A DNA stretch of 64,000 nucleotides from CAYFWF01 sp964346815 (GCA_964346815.1 CAYFWF010000060.1:62001-126000); one strand, 5' to 3'; positions 41,566 through 51,346 are shown, counted from the stretch's first letter. Numbers and translations: made by a program. Notes: generated by a model not told the origin, from the letters alone.

Positions 41566-43326
41566 ATGAGCCTCCATACCTATGACCTCATCCTGATTTC
41601 GGGATATCTTGCCCTTGTCGCTGTGATCGGTTTCTGGATCAAGAAAAAGGCCACCAAGAAATTGGATGCCTACTACTTAGCGGGCCGGAACGTGCCCTGG
41701 TGGATGCTCGGGCTGTCTGGATGCTCCAGCTACATCGACATCGGAGGCACGATGGCCATGGTGGGAGCGCTCTATTATTTAGGCCTAAAAGCCATTTGGG
41801 TCACCCACATCTACTGGGGATGGTTCATTATCTGTTTTTACATGGCCTTTCAGGCTAAATGGATTCGTCGTTCCGGAGTCATGACCTTTGCCGAATGGAA
41901 CAAGACACGCTTCGGGGATAACCGAGACGCAGAGATGGCCAGGATCGCTGCGGCCGTGTTTTTGTTGATTCTGATGGTTTTCAATCTGATGTACATCGCT
42001 GTGGGCATCGGAAAATTCGCTGAAGAATTCCTGCCTTTACCCCGCTGGGGTGCCACTCTTCTGGTGTTCGCCGCTGTTGGAATTTATGTCACCCTTGCCG
42101 GCTTTTTTGGCGTGATCCTTACCGACATGCTTCAAACCCTTTTGATCGCCGTGGGGGCAGTCATCCTCTCTGTGATGGTTTTTGCGAATACCACTTCTGT
42201 CAGTCTAATCTCCAAGCAGAATCCAGGATGGAGTTCTTTGGGATTGTCATGGAAGCTTTGGCCCGGGTATCTGCAATCCACTCCAGAGAGCTACCACCAC
42301 TTTTATCTTTTCGGGCCTATTCTTCTGGCAGGATTTTCCTGGGTCATCTTTCGCATCCTGGCCGGTCCGCACGTCTGGGATTTTCAATTCTTCCTGACTG
42401 CCCGAAGCTCACGTGATGCGGCTCTGGCTGGAGGGATGTGGACAGTGGGCTACACGCTGCGGTGGATCATCGGATGTGCATTTCTTATGCTCGGCATCTC
42501 TTTTCTCGGCTCCCAAGCAGGATTTGATGCAGAAAAGATCATGCCTCTTGTCCTGACCCATCTTCCCGTCGGCATCCGAGGCCTTTTTTTAGCCGTTCTT
42601 CTCGCCGCCTTGATGTCCACCCTGGACGCCATGATCAATGTGACGAGTTCTGTGGTGGTCAACGATTTTCTCAAGCGCTACTTCATGAAAAATCTGACTG
42701 AAAAAAGACTGGTGCGCCTCGGACAAACAGCCTCGGTTGTCGCCCTTTTGTTTGGATTTGTTTTCAGTCTTCTGTTTCAGGATATTATCTCTGCCTGGGA
42801 AACCATGATCTTCGTGGTCGTGACCATGATCCTGGTACCGGCTACCTTCCGGTGGCACTGGTGGCGGTTCAGCGGGAGAGCTTTTGTCTGGAGCATGATG
42901 GCTTCTGCCTCATTCATCATCTGCCAGAAAATTATCCTCAGAGGCTGGTCTGCATCTACATCCCTTCTAGTCGATACGCTTGCCTGTCTTGTTCTGAGCC
43001 TTCTGATGGGGTTCTTAACCAAGCCCACGGATCGTGAAATTTTGATCCGATTTTATTCGCGCATCCGACCATTTGGAGTTTGGGGGCCTATCCGTCGCAT
43101 GGCCGAACAAAGGAGCCTTGTCCCTGAGAAAGACAGGATGCCTGCCATCGACGCCCTGAATGGCTTCCTGACCGCAGGTTTCCAGCTTTCCCTGGCATTG
43201 GTCCCGTTCTACTGCCTGCTTCGGGTTTGGGATCAGGCCCTCGTTTGGTCTGTGTCCGCGCTTCTCCTAGGAATCATCCTGTACTTCAGCTGGTACAAAC
43301 ACCTCCCCTCTTTTGACGAAGGGTAA
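41566..43326 (+). CDS. Sodium:solute symporter (SSS family), paralogue iii, with C-terminal two-helix extension
   Basis: 586 residues with about 15 hydrophobic segments. The family features YYLAGRNVPWWMLGLSGCSSYIDIGG and LPVGIRGLFLAVLLAALMSTLDAMINVTSS are present. After the RPFGVWGPIRRMAEQR hinge shared with the symporter at 15810-17408, it carries an additional segment of about 75 residues with two more helices (FQLSLALVPFYCLLRVW, ALVWSVSALLLGIILYFSW). In the other paralogue a separate two-span gene stands in this position. Likely substrate a sugar or sugar acid (inference). It is divergent from the phosphomutase-nagB operon, with a shared inverted repeat. No Shine-Dalgarno is visible before ATG (CCTTTCCCCG). 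Confidence 0.9.
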   Translation: MSLHTYDLILISGYLALVAVIGFWIKKKATKKLDAYYLAGRNVPWWMLGLSGCSSYIDIGGTMAMVGALYYLGLKAIWVTHIYWGWFIICFYMAFQAKWIRRSGVMTFAEWNKTRFGDNRDAEMARIAAAVFLLILMVFNLMYIAVGIGKFAEEFLPLPRWGATLLVFAAVGIYVTLAGFFGVILTDMLQTLLIAVGAVILSVMVFANTTSVSLISKQNPGWSSLGLSWKLWPGYLQSTPESYHHFYLFGPILLAGFSWVIFRILAGPHVWDFQFFLTARSSRDAALAGGMWTVGYTLRWIIGCAFLMLGISFLGSQAGFDAEKIMPLVLTHLPVGIRGLFLAVLLAALMSTLDAMINVTSSVVVNDFLKRYFMKNLTEKRLVRLGQTASVVALLFGFVFSLLFQDIISAWETMIFVVVTMILVPATFRWHWWRFSGRAFVWSMMASASFIICQKIILRGWSASTSLLVDTLACLVLSLLMGFLTKPTDREILIRFYSRIRPFGVWGPIRRMAEQRSLVPEKDRMPAIDALNGFLTAGFQLSLALVPFYCLLRVWDQALVWSVSALLLGIILYFSWYKHLPSFDEG

Positions 43327-43365
43327 AAAAGTCGAAAAAATGGGACGAGGGGCTCAAAGAGTCTT

Positions 43366-43914
43366 TCAATCCTCCTCGATAACTGGGATGCGCTGTACGC
43401 GAGGATCGGTGAAAACATCCGCCTCATCCACACTGGCAGAGGAAAATTCCGAGACAATACAGCCCTCATTACCCGCTTGAAACCAGTGCTTGGTGCTGGG
43501 AAGAAGAGTGTATTGGTCTCCTGGCATCAGGGAAATTTCTTTCCAGACGGTGAGATATCTTCTGTATTCATCAGGGATTTGGGCCTTCGGATATCTCGAG
43601 GGTTCCCCTTCCACATACAGGTTGGCTTTCCCCCATCTGCATCTGAATGTCTCCTGTTTGCCTTCGTTCCATTCATCTATCCTGGGATGAGAGTGTTCAG
43701 GAAAAAATTGATTCGGGAAAAGCACCAATTCCTTGGCACAGTATCTCTGATTGTTCTCATACACAACGATTTGAAGGCCGAGGTTTTCTATATCGTTGAA
43801 CCCGCAATCCGCTATCTCCATATTCTGCTTCTCCTCAGCGGTAATCGCTATGTGAGCTTTTTGAAGCATCTTCCAGGCCTTCTCACGACATCTGATCACA
43901 TCCCTTCGTTTCAT
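43366..43914 (-). CDS. D-lyxose ketol-isomerase-like cupin
   Basis: 182 residues, single cupin domain. Metal ligands are visible in FFPEHSHPRIDEWNEGKQETFRCRWG (two His and Glu) and in LLPSTKHWFQAG (His), followed by the family-typical VSEFSSASVDEADVFTDPRVQR. D-lyxose/D-mannose isomerases of this type (for example YdaE and prophage-encoded enzymes) convert D-lyxose to D-xylulose and D-mannose to D-fructose in a manganese-dependent way. It would add a pentose/hexose entry route to the sugar pathways of this window. Follows the methyltransferase with a 68-bp gap and converges with the symporter gene. ATG preceded by AAGGAGAAAAAG. Confidence 0.85.
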   Translation of the reverse strand: MKRRDVIRCREKAWKMLQKAHIAITAEEKQNMEIADCGFNDIENLGLQIVVYENNQRYCAKELVLFPNQFFPEHSHPRIDEWNEGKQETFRCRWGKANLYVEGEPSRYPKAQIPDEYRRYLTVWKEISLMPGDQYTLLPSTKHWFQAGNEGCIVSEFSSASVDEADVFTDPRVQRIPVIEED

Positions 43915-43982
43915 CTTTTTCTCCTTTCAGGAAGACCTATCTAAATTCATCTTCACTCACTAACTGAATGCCTTCATCAAAA

Positions 43983-44831
43983 TCACGGTTCTTCTTTCCT
44001 TGCGATGCCTATAAGATGGGCGCTTATGCCAATGAGCGAAGGTTCATTCTCAACTCGCCTGAGAAATCTCATCAGGAGATCCCGCCGATTCGGGTCCTGC
44101 CAATCAGCTTGAAGATGGGGCAGGAGGCCGCCGAGGCTTTCGACCGGCAGCAGTTTCTCCAGCATCAATCCCGATGCTTTGATCTCAGCAGCTATGTCTC
44201 TGGGATGGTGAAAAAACGCAGAAGTGAAATAATCCGGATTTTTGGTCGGGTTTCTGTGCTGGCCATCCAGCAAATCCTGTTCCACTATGGAAACAAAGAC
44301 AGGGTCTTCCAAAAAACCACGAAAAAAACCATCCAGAAGAGAGGCAAATCTGGAAATAAAAGCCGTAAAGATCAGCCCACCACCTTTGGTCACACGTCGG
44401 GCTTCTTTCAATGCAGAGACTCGGTCTTTTTTCTCCGTCAGGTGGTAGAGAGGGCCTAAAAGAAGCACTGCATCCGCGCTGCCATCAGGGCGGTCGAGTT
44501 TTCGCGCATCCCCCAGACCAATGCTGGCCAGAGGATGGCCAGGGTGAGTTCGAGAGGCATTTCTTACCTGCTCTACATGCTTTTTGACCGGATCAGAAAA
44601 ATGCACCTGGTATCCTTTCTCAGACAGCCAAAAGGAATAGATACCCGATCCACCACCCACATCAAGGATCACGGCTGGAGGCTGAGGCAGATAACGCTCC
44701 AGGATCTCCTGGGTCCGGGCCAACTCCAGAGGACCGGACCCGGCGAGAAGCCGGTCTTTCTCATCGAAATTTTCGTAATAATCAGAAAGCTCTCGGGAAC
44801 TTGATTGGGCATTTTTTTTCGATCTGGACAT
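43983..44831 (-). CDS. Class I SAM-dependent methyltransferase
   Basis: 282 residues. Motif I is VILDVGGGSGIYSFWLSEKG (about 54-73), with HFSDPVKKHVEQ as the acidic loop after strand 2, LDRPDGSADAVLLLGPLYHL as motif post-II, and ARRVTKGGGLIFTAF. This is a Methyltransf_11/25-type enzyme that takes S-adenosylmethionine; small-molecule acceptors are typical but unknown here. The N-terminal 20 residues are polar (KKNAQSSSRELSDYYENFDE), the DYYENFDEKDRLL piece being common in this group. It begins 11 bases after the stop of the serine hydrolase gene, so both are probably cotranscribed. Confidence 0.82.
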   Translation of the reverse strand: MSRSKKNAQSSSRELSDYYENFDEKDRLLAGSGPLELARTQEILERYLPQPPAVILDVGGGSGIYSFWLSEKGYQVHFSDPVKKHVEQVRNASRTHPGHPLASIGLGDARKLDRPDGSADAVLLLGPLYHLTEKKDRVSALKEARRVTKGGGLIFTAFISRFASLLDGFFRGFLEDPVFVSIVEQDLLDGQHRNPTKNPDYFTSAFFHHPRDIAAEIKASGLMLEKLLPVESLGGLLPHLQADWQDPNRRDLLMRFLRRVENEPSLIGISAHLIGIARKEEP

Positions 44832-44842
44832 GAAAAGAACTC

Positions 44843-46048
44843 TTATCTTTTTATGACCGAGCTGGCAACGATGTTCGCCACACGGCTTCGCACGGAAACG
44901 ATTTCTCCTCTATCGTACGGATGGACTCTGTTAGTCAGGAAGATGACAAATGTTTCCGTTTCTGGATCAATGATGAGAGAGGTTCCCGTATATCCGGTAT
45001 GGCCAAAAGTCCTCGCTCCGAAAAAATCGCCTTGATTGGTCGAGAAGGATGAATCCAGGTCCCATCCCAATCCCCGCCCGGAAAAATCTACCATGCGGTA
45101 AATTTCGCTCATCCTCTCCACCGCCAACGGGCTCAGAATACGTACCCCATTGAACTCTCCTCCATTCAGCAGCATTTGAGCAAAGACCGCCAGATCATCT
45201 GCCGTGGAGAAGAGACCGGCATTTCCGGACACTCCTCCCTGCAACCTTGCCAAAGGATCATGGACTACCCCGATCAACGGTCTTCCATCGATGACCTCTG
45301 TGGGAACGCAGCGGTGGTGGAATTTCGACGGGGGTGTAAAAAAAGTGTTCCGCATATTCAAAGGGCTGAAAATATTTTCATGGGCGAACTCCGCAATGCT
45401 CTTCCCCGATACCTTTTTTACTATGAAGGACAGGGTGATAAAATCCAGGCAACTGTATAAGAAGTCTCCGCCGGGAGGATAGAGTTTTTCCAATTGTGCG
45501 ATGTATCCCATCAGAAGCTCTAGTGCTATCGGATTTCCATATTCTTCCAGAACCTCTAATTCCCGAATGTAATCCGGCAGGCCTGCGGTATGGGTGAGCA
45601 AATGCCATATGCGCGCATCTTCCTCAGCTTCTCCCTCCTCGTCGACATAAGGAAGGAATTCAGGGATGTAATCCACGACCCTGTCCGACAAGCTCAGATG
45701 TCCGTTCTCGGCTAAAATCATGAGAGAAGTCGCTGTGGCCACAGGTTTGGTGATAGAGGCCATATCAAAAATCATCGAGGCTTTCATCGGAGCGAATTCG
45801 GGAACCCATTGACTGTATCCATAGATCTTGTGCCACACGACCTTTCCCCTTCTCGCTACCAGGATATCGGCACCGGGAAAATCCATACGATCGATGCCTC
45901 CCTGGATGACCTTATCCAGGATTTTCAGCCTGGTCGATGACATCCCCACTGATTCGGGCTTTGCAGAGGGGAGGAGTCCTGTTCGGCTCTGGCAGGCAAA
46001 AAAGGCGAACAAAATGAGGCAGGTCAAAATTTTAAAAATATTCCTCAT
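44843..46048 (-). CDS. Class C beta-lactamase-fold serine hydrolase, lipoprotein
   Basis: 401 residues from ATG 46048 (TTGAGG eight bases upstream), giving a lipoprotein signal with lipobox FFAC. The serine hydrolase motifs are SITK in MASITKPVATATSLM (nucleophile Ser and Lys), YSCLDFITLSF at the usual Tyr-x-Asn position (Asn replaced by Cys, as in various esterases of the fold) and HTG in FGHTGYTG. Such proteins include D-alanyl carboxypeptidase relatives, esterases and EstB-like enzymes; true beta-lactamase activity is not implied. Predicted periplasmic or outer-membrane anchored. Followed by the methyltransferase gene. Confidence 0.87.
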   Translation of the reverse strand: MRNIFKILTCLILFAFFACQSRTGLLPSAKPESVGMSSTRLKILDKVIQGGIDRMDFPGADILVARRGKVVWHKIYGYSQWVPEFAPMKASMIFDMASITKPVATATSLMILAENGHLSLSDRVVDYIPEFLPYVDEEGEAEEDARIWHLLTHTAGLPDYIRELEVLEEYGNPIALELLMGYIAQLEKLYPPGGDFLYSCLDFITLSFIVKKVSGKSIAEFAHENIFSPLNMRNTFFTPPSKFHHRCVPTEVIDGRPLIGVVHDPLARLQGGVSGNAGLFSTADDLAVFAQMLLNGGEFNGVRILSPLAVERMSEIYRMVDFSGRGLGWDLDSSFSTNQGDFFGARTFGHTGYTGTSLIIDPETETFVIFLTNRVHPYDRGEIVSVRSRVANIVASSVIKR

Positions 46049-46229
46049 CCGGATTTCCTCAACATGGATGGACAAATCACGTAGCAAAGAAACGCTCCGG
46101 TGTCAAAGTGTGTGCGATTGGGATAAACATTTCCTAAATTGTGATGGCATAGAGAATTTGGGAAATGCTTCCTAAATCTCATTTCTGACCTGAAGATAAC
46201 GTTTCTATCAATCACTCTAATAAAGACGG

Positions 46230-47114
46230 CTAAACAAATTCTCCTTTGGCAACCATAACAGCTTTACCCCCCACAAAAACATCGATTTCCGCATCTTTCT
46301 CCACAGCTTTCAGGTAAAGGAGCGAAGGCCTTCCGATCTCATAACCCTGTTCTGCGCGAATTTCGATCCGATTCTGGTTATAGTACCGATGCTTCACCAA
46401 ATACCCAGCTAAGCATCCGTTGGCGCTCCCAGTGGCTGGATCCTCAGGGATACCGTAATAGTCCACAAAGACACGCACACTCAAATCATTGTCCCCATGG
46501 TGCGATTCAGGACAGAAAAGGAGAGGAGATTTTCCTTTTGAGCTCTCCACCAGGGCGAAAAAATTTTCAAGGTTGACTTTTGCCTTCTTCAGATGATCCA
46601 AGGTCCTGAGAGGAACGATGAAGAAAGGAATCCCGGTAGAGACCTCCTGGACTGGGAATCTGTCATCCAGTGCATCTGCATCGAGGCTCAAGCATCGTGC
46701 CATGACTTCTCTCTCGATAATCTGTCCAAATACAGGTGGTTTCTGCTTCATCCATAAGATATCTGGAACACCTTCCCTATAATGAAAAGTCACCGGGATT
46801 TGACCGACCTGGAGGTTTAACTTGAGTTCCTGTACAGGCTCTTTCAAGATTTCCTGCTGAACGATGAATGCCGTTCCCAAGGTGGGATGTCCTGCAAACG
46901 GAAGCTCTTCCTCAGGTGTGAAGATGCGGACATCGAATCCTCCCTCTCTCTCTTCATCGGCAAGAATAAATGTCGTTTCCGAGTAGTTCATTTCCTTGGC
47001 TATCTTTTGCATTTGAGAGTCGGTAAGGCCTTGTGCATTCCTGAAAACCCCCAGCTGATTTCCTGCGTACTTTTCTTCGGCAAAAACATCCACGATAAAA
47101 AAAGTCCAACTCAT
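46230..47114 (-). CDS. PhzF-family isomerase
   Basis: 294 residues from ATG 47114, chosen because GGAGG lies eight bases upstream and the protein then begins MSWTFFIVDVFAEEKYAGNQLGVF, the PhzF N-terminus. Also visible are MNYSETTFIL with the catalytic Glu, FAGHPTLGTAFIV, and DPATGSANGCLAGYLV, the conserved C-terminal-half signature of the diaminopimelate-epimerase-like fold. PhzF isomerises a phenazine precursor, but most members outside phenazine clusters have no assigned reaction. No phenazine genes are nearby. Monocistronic by spacing. Cytosolic. Confidence 0.88.
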   Translation of the reverse strand: MSWTFFIVDVFAEEKYAGNQLGVFRNAQGLTDSQMQKIAKEMNYSETTFILADEEREGGFDVRIFTPEEELPFAGHPTLGTAFIVQQEILKEPVQELKLNLQVGQIPVTFHYREGVPDILWMKQKPPVFGQIIEREVMARCLSLDADALDDRFPVQEVSTGIPFFIVPLRTLDHLKKAKVNLENFFALVESSKGKSPLLFCPESHHGDNDLSVRVFVDYYGIPEDPATGSANGCLAGYLVKHRYYNQNRIEIRAEQGYEIGRPSLLYLKAVEKDAEIDVFVGGKAVMVAKGEFV

Positions 47115-47260
47115 GTCAGCTTCCTCCATTTGTTCACCTTACTACTGATCTTTTAAGTATATCTGAAGCTCAACATAAAGGCTATAGAGTTATTATGCTG
47201 AAAGTCTTCCCGAGAATTGAGAATTGACTTGGAAACCCGGATTTCTCGGATGGATTAGAT

Positions 47261-48607
47261 TTATTTTTTCCTTCCGGCCATCAACTTCTCGATTTCATCG
47301 ATCTCCTTCGGGACATCTTTGGTCAAAACTTCACACCCATCCTCAGTGATCAGAACAGTGTCTTCAATCCGGATTCCTATGTTTTTCTCTGGATAATACA
47401 GACCGGGTTCGATCGCAAAAACCATCCCTTCTCTCAAAGGTCCACGCGGGCCCACATCGTGAACACACATTCCCACATAGTGACCGATCCCGCCCCTCTG
47501 GCCCCGGGAATCCAATCCCTTCTTCTCCATCACCTCAGAGACATGTTTTTGGACCTCCTTGGATGTCACACCAGGCTTATAAGCCTCTATACAGGCCTTC
47601 TGTACTTCTAACACGATTTGATAAATTTCCCTTTGTTCAGGAGTAAATTTCCCGGACACTGGCCAAGTCCGAGTGATATCCATGCAGAGGTAGTCTAGGT
47701 CAGCGCCGAAATCCATCAGGACGAGTTCACCAGCTTCGGCCCGTCTTCCACTCTCTTCGTAGTGAAGAATACAAGTGTTGGGACCGGATCCGACGATAGG
47801 AGGATAGGCTGGCCCCTTGGCTCCATGTTTGCGTATGACATACATCGCAGCAGCTTCGATCTCATATTCAAAAACTCCGGGGTGGGTAGCCAGCATCGCC
47901 TGTTTCACACCCTCTGCGGAAATTTTACCGTTCCTCCTCATGATCTCTATTTCCTCTTGAGACTTGATCACCCTCATCTCATCGATCAGAGGAGTCACAT
48001 CCTTGAAGGCGATAACGGGATATCTTTCTTTGAGCTTCTTGATGCGGTAATTATCGAGAGTCATCTGGTCGTTGTAATGAACCCGGTTTTTTCTGGCCAC
48101 AAAAATGCGGCTTTCCCAGCGGGCATTGTCCACCGTGTCACGAGGGCTCAAGCGCACATGGAGAATCGATCCATATCTTCTAACACTCCGCGCCAGGAAT
48201 TCATCAAAATAGGATACCGGGTAGATCTGGGTAAATCCCGTGTCTTCTTTTGCCTCTTCATCATCCAGGAGATTCGCGCCTCCGAACATGATTTCCCTCT
48301 GTGTCTGTCTGGGCAAGAAAAGAAATGACTGTTTGGTTCGAGGTGCCATAACCAGAATCGCACCCGCATCTTCGACTCCTGTAAAATAATAAAAGTCATT
48401 GTCCTGTCTGAAGTGCGCGGCCGGCTGAGGCATACATTCTCCGAACAGAATCACCAATCCGTCCTCCAGTTGATCCATCAACACGGCTCTCCTTCGAGTC
48501 ATCTCTTCTTTGGAATACCCCACTCTTTGAGAATAAAGAGAAATCTGACAGAGAAGGATGGTCAGCAGGAATAAAAAGGATAATTTCGTGATATTCCTTT
48601 TTCTCAT
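47261..48607 (-). CDS. Exported M24 (Xaa-Pro aminopeptidase-like) metallopeptidase
   Basis: 448 residues from ATG 48607; GGAG lies six bases upstream, and the earlier ATG at 48613 would touch it. Signal peptide (about 8-27). The N-terminal AMP_N domain has FYYFTGVEDAGAILVM. The pita-bread domain has the dinuclear metal ligands: LMDFGADLDYLCMDITRTWPVSG (two Asp), GGIGHYVGMCVHD (His), FAIEPGLYYPE (Glu) and IRIEDTVLIT (Glu). Creatinase/aminopeptidase P types remove N-terminal residues before proline or short dipeptides. It follows the 5'-nucleotidase-like gene by 21 bp, forming a probable two-gene operon. Confidence 0.9.
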   Translation of the reverse strand: MRKRNITKLSFLFLLTILLCQISLYSQRVGYSKEEMTRRRAVLMDQLEDGLVILFGECMPQPAAHFRQDNDFYYFTGVEDAGAILVMAPRTKQSFLFLPRQTQREIMFGGANLLDDEEAKEDTGFTQIYPVSYFDEFLARSVRRYGSILHVRLSPRDTVDNARWESRIFVARKNRVHYNDQMTLDNYRIKKLKERYPVIAFKDVTPLIDEMRVIKSQEEIEIMRRNGKISAEGVKQAMLATHPGVFEYEIEAAAMYVIRKHGAKGPAYPPIVGSGPNTCILHYEESGRRAEAGELVLMDFGADLDYLCMDITRTWPVSGKFTPEQREIYQIVLEVQKACIEAYKPGVTSKEVQKHVSEVMEKKGLDSRGQRGGIGHYVGMCVHDVGPRGPLREGMVFAIEPGLYYPEKNIGIRIEDTVLITEDGCEVLTKDVPKEIDEIEKLMAGRKK

Positions 48608-48628
48608 CGCCATCTCCTTGTTTAAATC

Positions 48629-50170
48629 CTAATCGTTTTTTTCGTTCATGATCTCGACAATCCTTCCTTCTATATCATAATCAAGAACCCTGTGTTTCTT
48701 GATCCACTCAATCAACACCTGATTGATCAATATGCCTGTATTTCGGGGCTCTTCGACAGCAAAACCAAAATATTTATCTTCAGCCTGACCCACCAGGTAG
48801 TTGTTGCTTACGACTGTGTAGACCTTATTCGGATGGAGCACTTTGCCTCCCTCCACCAGTATCTCACCGCTTATTTGGACAAAAGCGACTCTCTCTCCTA
48901 ACGGCTTTACGTGTTTCGGATGATATTTATAGCTCAGGCCTGACACTTGGAGTCTGTCCCAGTCTTTATCGACATCGTGCTCGAGTATATCTTTGATCTG
49001 TTGCCCTGTGAGTCTGAACACAACCAGGTTATTGCGGAAGGGAGAGACCTTGAATATATCGTTTTTGGTAATCGCACCTGCCCGGATGTCAGCCCTGATC
49101 CCGCCAGTGTTTTGAAACCCGATATCCGCTTTGGTCTTCCACCTCATGGCATCTGTTATCCAGTTCCCCAATACATTTTCAACTGTCTCATCCAGGTAAA
49201 AGTGGTCTTTAGCCGCCTTGCCGATGATTTTTGCATAGTCCGAACCGATCGACTCATCCACCTCTTTAACCAAGTAGGAAATTTCCGGGGAAGCCATGAG
49301 CTCATGGTCAGCCCAAAGCCAGATGTGCTTGTTCTCGTAGTCCACGACCCGATCATCCTCCACTTCGACTTTGAGATAGCCAAGAGTCCTTAGGTGGCCG
49401 AAGGTGGACTGCACCAGAACTCCATCCACGACCTCAAATCTTCCATCTTCTGCAGCAACCAGAATAATGTCGATGCCCTCCACATTCCTTGCTATATCGA
49501 GCGCCTCATGGAATTTTCCATGATAAAGCACAACGATCAGGTCTGAAGCTTTCTCGAGCTCTGGCATTCTGGATTGTAGGGTAGAGACGACCGGAAGAAC
49601 GTCGAGACCATTGATACTCTCCCTCTGGACTTCGACCAGAAAATTTTCCTCCATTAGACCAATGAAGCCGATTCTTGTTTCTTGAATTTCGAGGACATAG
49701 TAAGGATTCTCCAAGAAAGGCTTCCTATCTTCTTTATAAACGAGATTGGCCATGACTGTAGGGAATTGGGCCAATCCTACAAGGCCTGAGGCATTCCTTT
49801 TCCCTAAATCGAAATCGTGATTGCCGATACACCACATATCACACTTCAGTCGGTTCAAGAACTCTATCATCATTCCCCCTGTCACACCTTTGTATTCCAT
49901 CTCAGCGGCCATCGTTCCTGTCATCAAATCCCCGCAGTCAATCAGAACAACGTTTTCTTCTTTTTCACGCAGAGAGTTGATATAGTGGGAGGCTGCTTCC
50001 ATGCCGCCGACGAGTCGATCTGAGCCATCCGTCTTCAGTTGATAGGGTTTATAGATCCCATGGATGTCGTTGGAATGAAGCAAGATGATGGTCTCTGCAG
50101 ACAGAGGAATCGCTAATACAATGAAAAGAAGAAGAAGAAGAATCGAACGGAAAGATAAGGCTTTATTCAC
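48629..50170 (-). CDS. 5'-nucleotidase/UshA-family protein with incomplete metal site
   Basis: 513 residues with a GTG start and signal peptide (about 6-25). Metallophosphatase core: LLHSNDIHG (Asp, His), VLIDCGDLMTGT (Asp), GNHDFDLG (Asn, His) and VLYHGKFHEALD (His). Where UshA-type enzymes have the last metal ligands in a GGHSQ or GHTH motif after IDVI, this protein reads GIDIILVAAEDGRFE (about residue 238), so those ligands are missing. The C-terminal substrate domain looks complete: QNTGGIRADIRAGAITKNDIF and SPFRNNLVVFRLTGQQIKDILEHDV. Nucleotidase, cyclic phosphodiesterase or sulfur-compound hydrolase activity is unsure. First gene of an operon with the M24 peptidase. Confidence 0.85.
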   Translation of the reverse strand: MNKALSFRSILLLLLFIVLAIPLSAETIILLHSNDIHGIYKPYQLKTDGSDRLVGGMEAASHYINSLREKEENVVLIDCGDLMTGTMAAEMEYKGVTGGMMIEFLNRLKCDMWCIGNHDFDLGKRNASGLVGLAQFPTVMANLVYKEDRKPFLENPYYVLEIQETRIGFIGLMEENFLVEVQRESINGLDVLPVVSTLQSRMPELEKASDLIVVLYHGKFHEALDIARNVEGIDIILVAAEDGRFEVVDGVLVQSTFGHLRTLGYLKVEVEDDRVVDYENKHIWLWADHELMASPEISYLVKEVDESIGSDYAKIIGKAAKDHFYLDETVENVLGNWITDAMRWKTKADIGFQNTGGIRADIRAGAITKNDIFKVSPFRNNLVVFRLTGQQIKDILEHDVDKDWDRLQVSGLSYKYHPKHVKPLGERVAFVQISGEILVEGGKVLHPNKVYTVVSNNYLVGQAEDKYFGFAVEEPRNTGILINQVLIEWIKKHRVLDYDIEGRIVEIMNEKND

Positions 50171-50263
50171 AATGAGGCTTATAGCATAGACGAAAAAATA
50201 ATGTCAAATATCATGCAAAACTGTCGCGCTTTTGGAAAAGCTTTCGTGAAATCCTGGCAATTC

Positions 50264-51346
50264 TTATTTTGCGATGATTCTGTAAGATGATTTCTCCAAA
50301 TAAAGGTTACCATCCTGATCGCTTCTGTCGAAATACATATATTTGTCCGAAAGGAATATCGGCTTGCCCTCGATCTGAGTAGATCCTAAAAACTTACCCC
50401 GGATGGAAAATACATCCACAGGAATCAGCTCTGTCCCTGCCGTGATATCTTCCTTGATTCGGAAAACGAAGACATGCTTTCCCGTCAACAAAATCCGATC
50501 GAAATAGACCTTTATTTCAGGCACCTTTCCGATGATATCCCGAATGACGGATTTCGGCCATCCCATTTGATTTGCATGATTCTCCAGATCATCTCTTATA
50601 AACTCTCTTTCTCGCCTGGTGAGACTCTCTGGCTGAGCCTCTCTCTGAATCTTTCTGAACGTTTTTCCTTCTTCATCCAAAATCAGGATGCTGTACTGAT
50701 CCCCTACTGCTACTGCAGAATATGGGCCAGAATGAGCAAAGACCAAAGAAGGAGAGTATTCGTCCCGTGCGAAATTGAACATGACCGATCTTCCGCTCCT
50801 GTCGGGTGCGGAGACCGAAAATGAATCTTTGGAAACATGAAAAAAACTCTGCAAGATGTTGTTTTCGCTGTCAACCAGGACTTGTTTTCGGTTCTCTGGC
50901 TGCCAGGTCCAGGCATAGTAGCGGTCTTTTCCGATAAAACCCATCCCCAGACGGCCATCAAGATGGACACGGTCAATAAAAGTCCCATCTGGATTCAAAA
51001 AGGAGATATTATAGAGCTCATCTGCAACAACGATGCGTTTATCGAGGGAATAGGCGATCCGGTGAGGATTCTGGAAATCTCCGGGGCCCTGCCCTTTCTG
51101 TCCAAAAGTCAGAATCAACTTTCCATCTGGTGAAAATTTAAGGACCTTATGTTCCAGTCGGTCAAGAACATAGAAGTTGCCGTTTTCATCTTCACAAGCC
51201 GAAGCGATCGAACCGAACAGGAAATCTTCCTTTCCCAATTCCAGTATACTGACGATTTCGCACTCGATCCTGTTCTGGCCAGAAAAAAGACCGAGATTCA
51301 AACACATAAGTATAAAGAGGAAGCCCGCAGTGGCTGTTTTGATCAT
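50264..51346 (-). CDS. Exported 6-bladed (NHL-type) beta-propeller protein
   Basis: 360 residues from ATG 51346; an in-frame TTG at 51388 is the alternative, and no strong Shine-Dalgarno is seen at either. Signal peptide (about 3-24). Propeller repeats include DENGNFYVLDRLEHKVLKFSPDGKLILTFGQKGQGPGDFQNPH and ADELYNISFLNPDGTF, the standard NHL pattern with GxGpGxFxxP turns. Such exported 6-bladed propellers are abundant in Bacteroidetes and Acidobacteriota, often as solute or peptide binders, without assigned roles. No catalytic motif. Likely transcribed alone; a diverged repeat copy may lie upstream. Confidence 0.8.
   Translation of the reverse strand: MIKTATAGFLFILMCLNLGLFSGQNRIECEIVSILELGKEDFLFGSIASACEDENGNFYVLDRLEHKVLKFSPDGKLILTFGQKGQGPGDFQNPHRIAYSLDKRIVVADELYNISFLNPDGTFIDRVHLDGRLGMGFIGKDRYYAWTWQPENRKQVLVDSENNILQSFFHVSKDSFSVSAPDRSGRSVMFNFARDEYSPSLVFAHSGPYSAVAVGDQYSILILDEEGKTFRKIQREAQPESLTRREREFIRDDLENHANQMGWPKSVIRDIIGKVPEIKVYFDRILLTGKHVFVFRIKEDITAGTELIPVDVFSIRGKFLGSTQIEGKPIFLSDKYMYFDRSDQDGNLYLEKSSYRIIAK

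Noticed and set aside
44843..46048. Antibiotic-resistance beta-lactamase
   Set aside because: SxxK and HTG fit the fold, but Tyr-Ser-Cys at the YxN position and lipoprotein context favour an esterase or peptidase; resistance is not supported.
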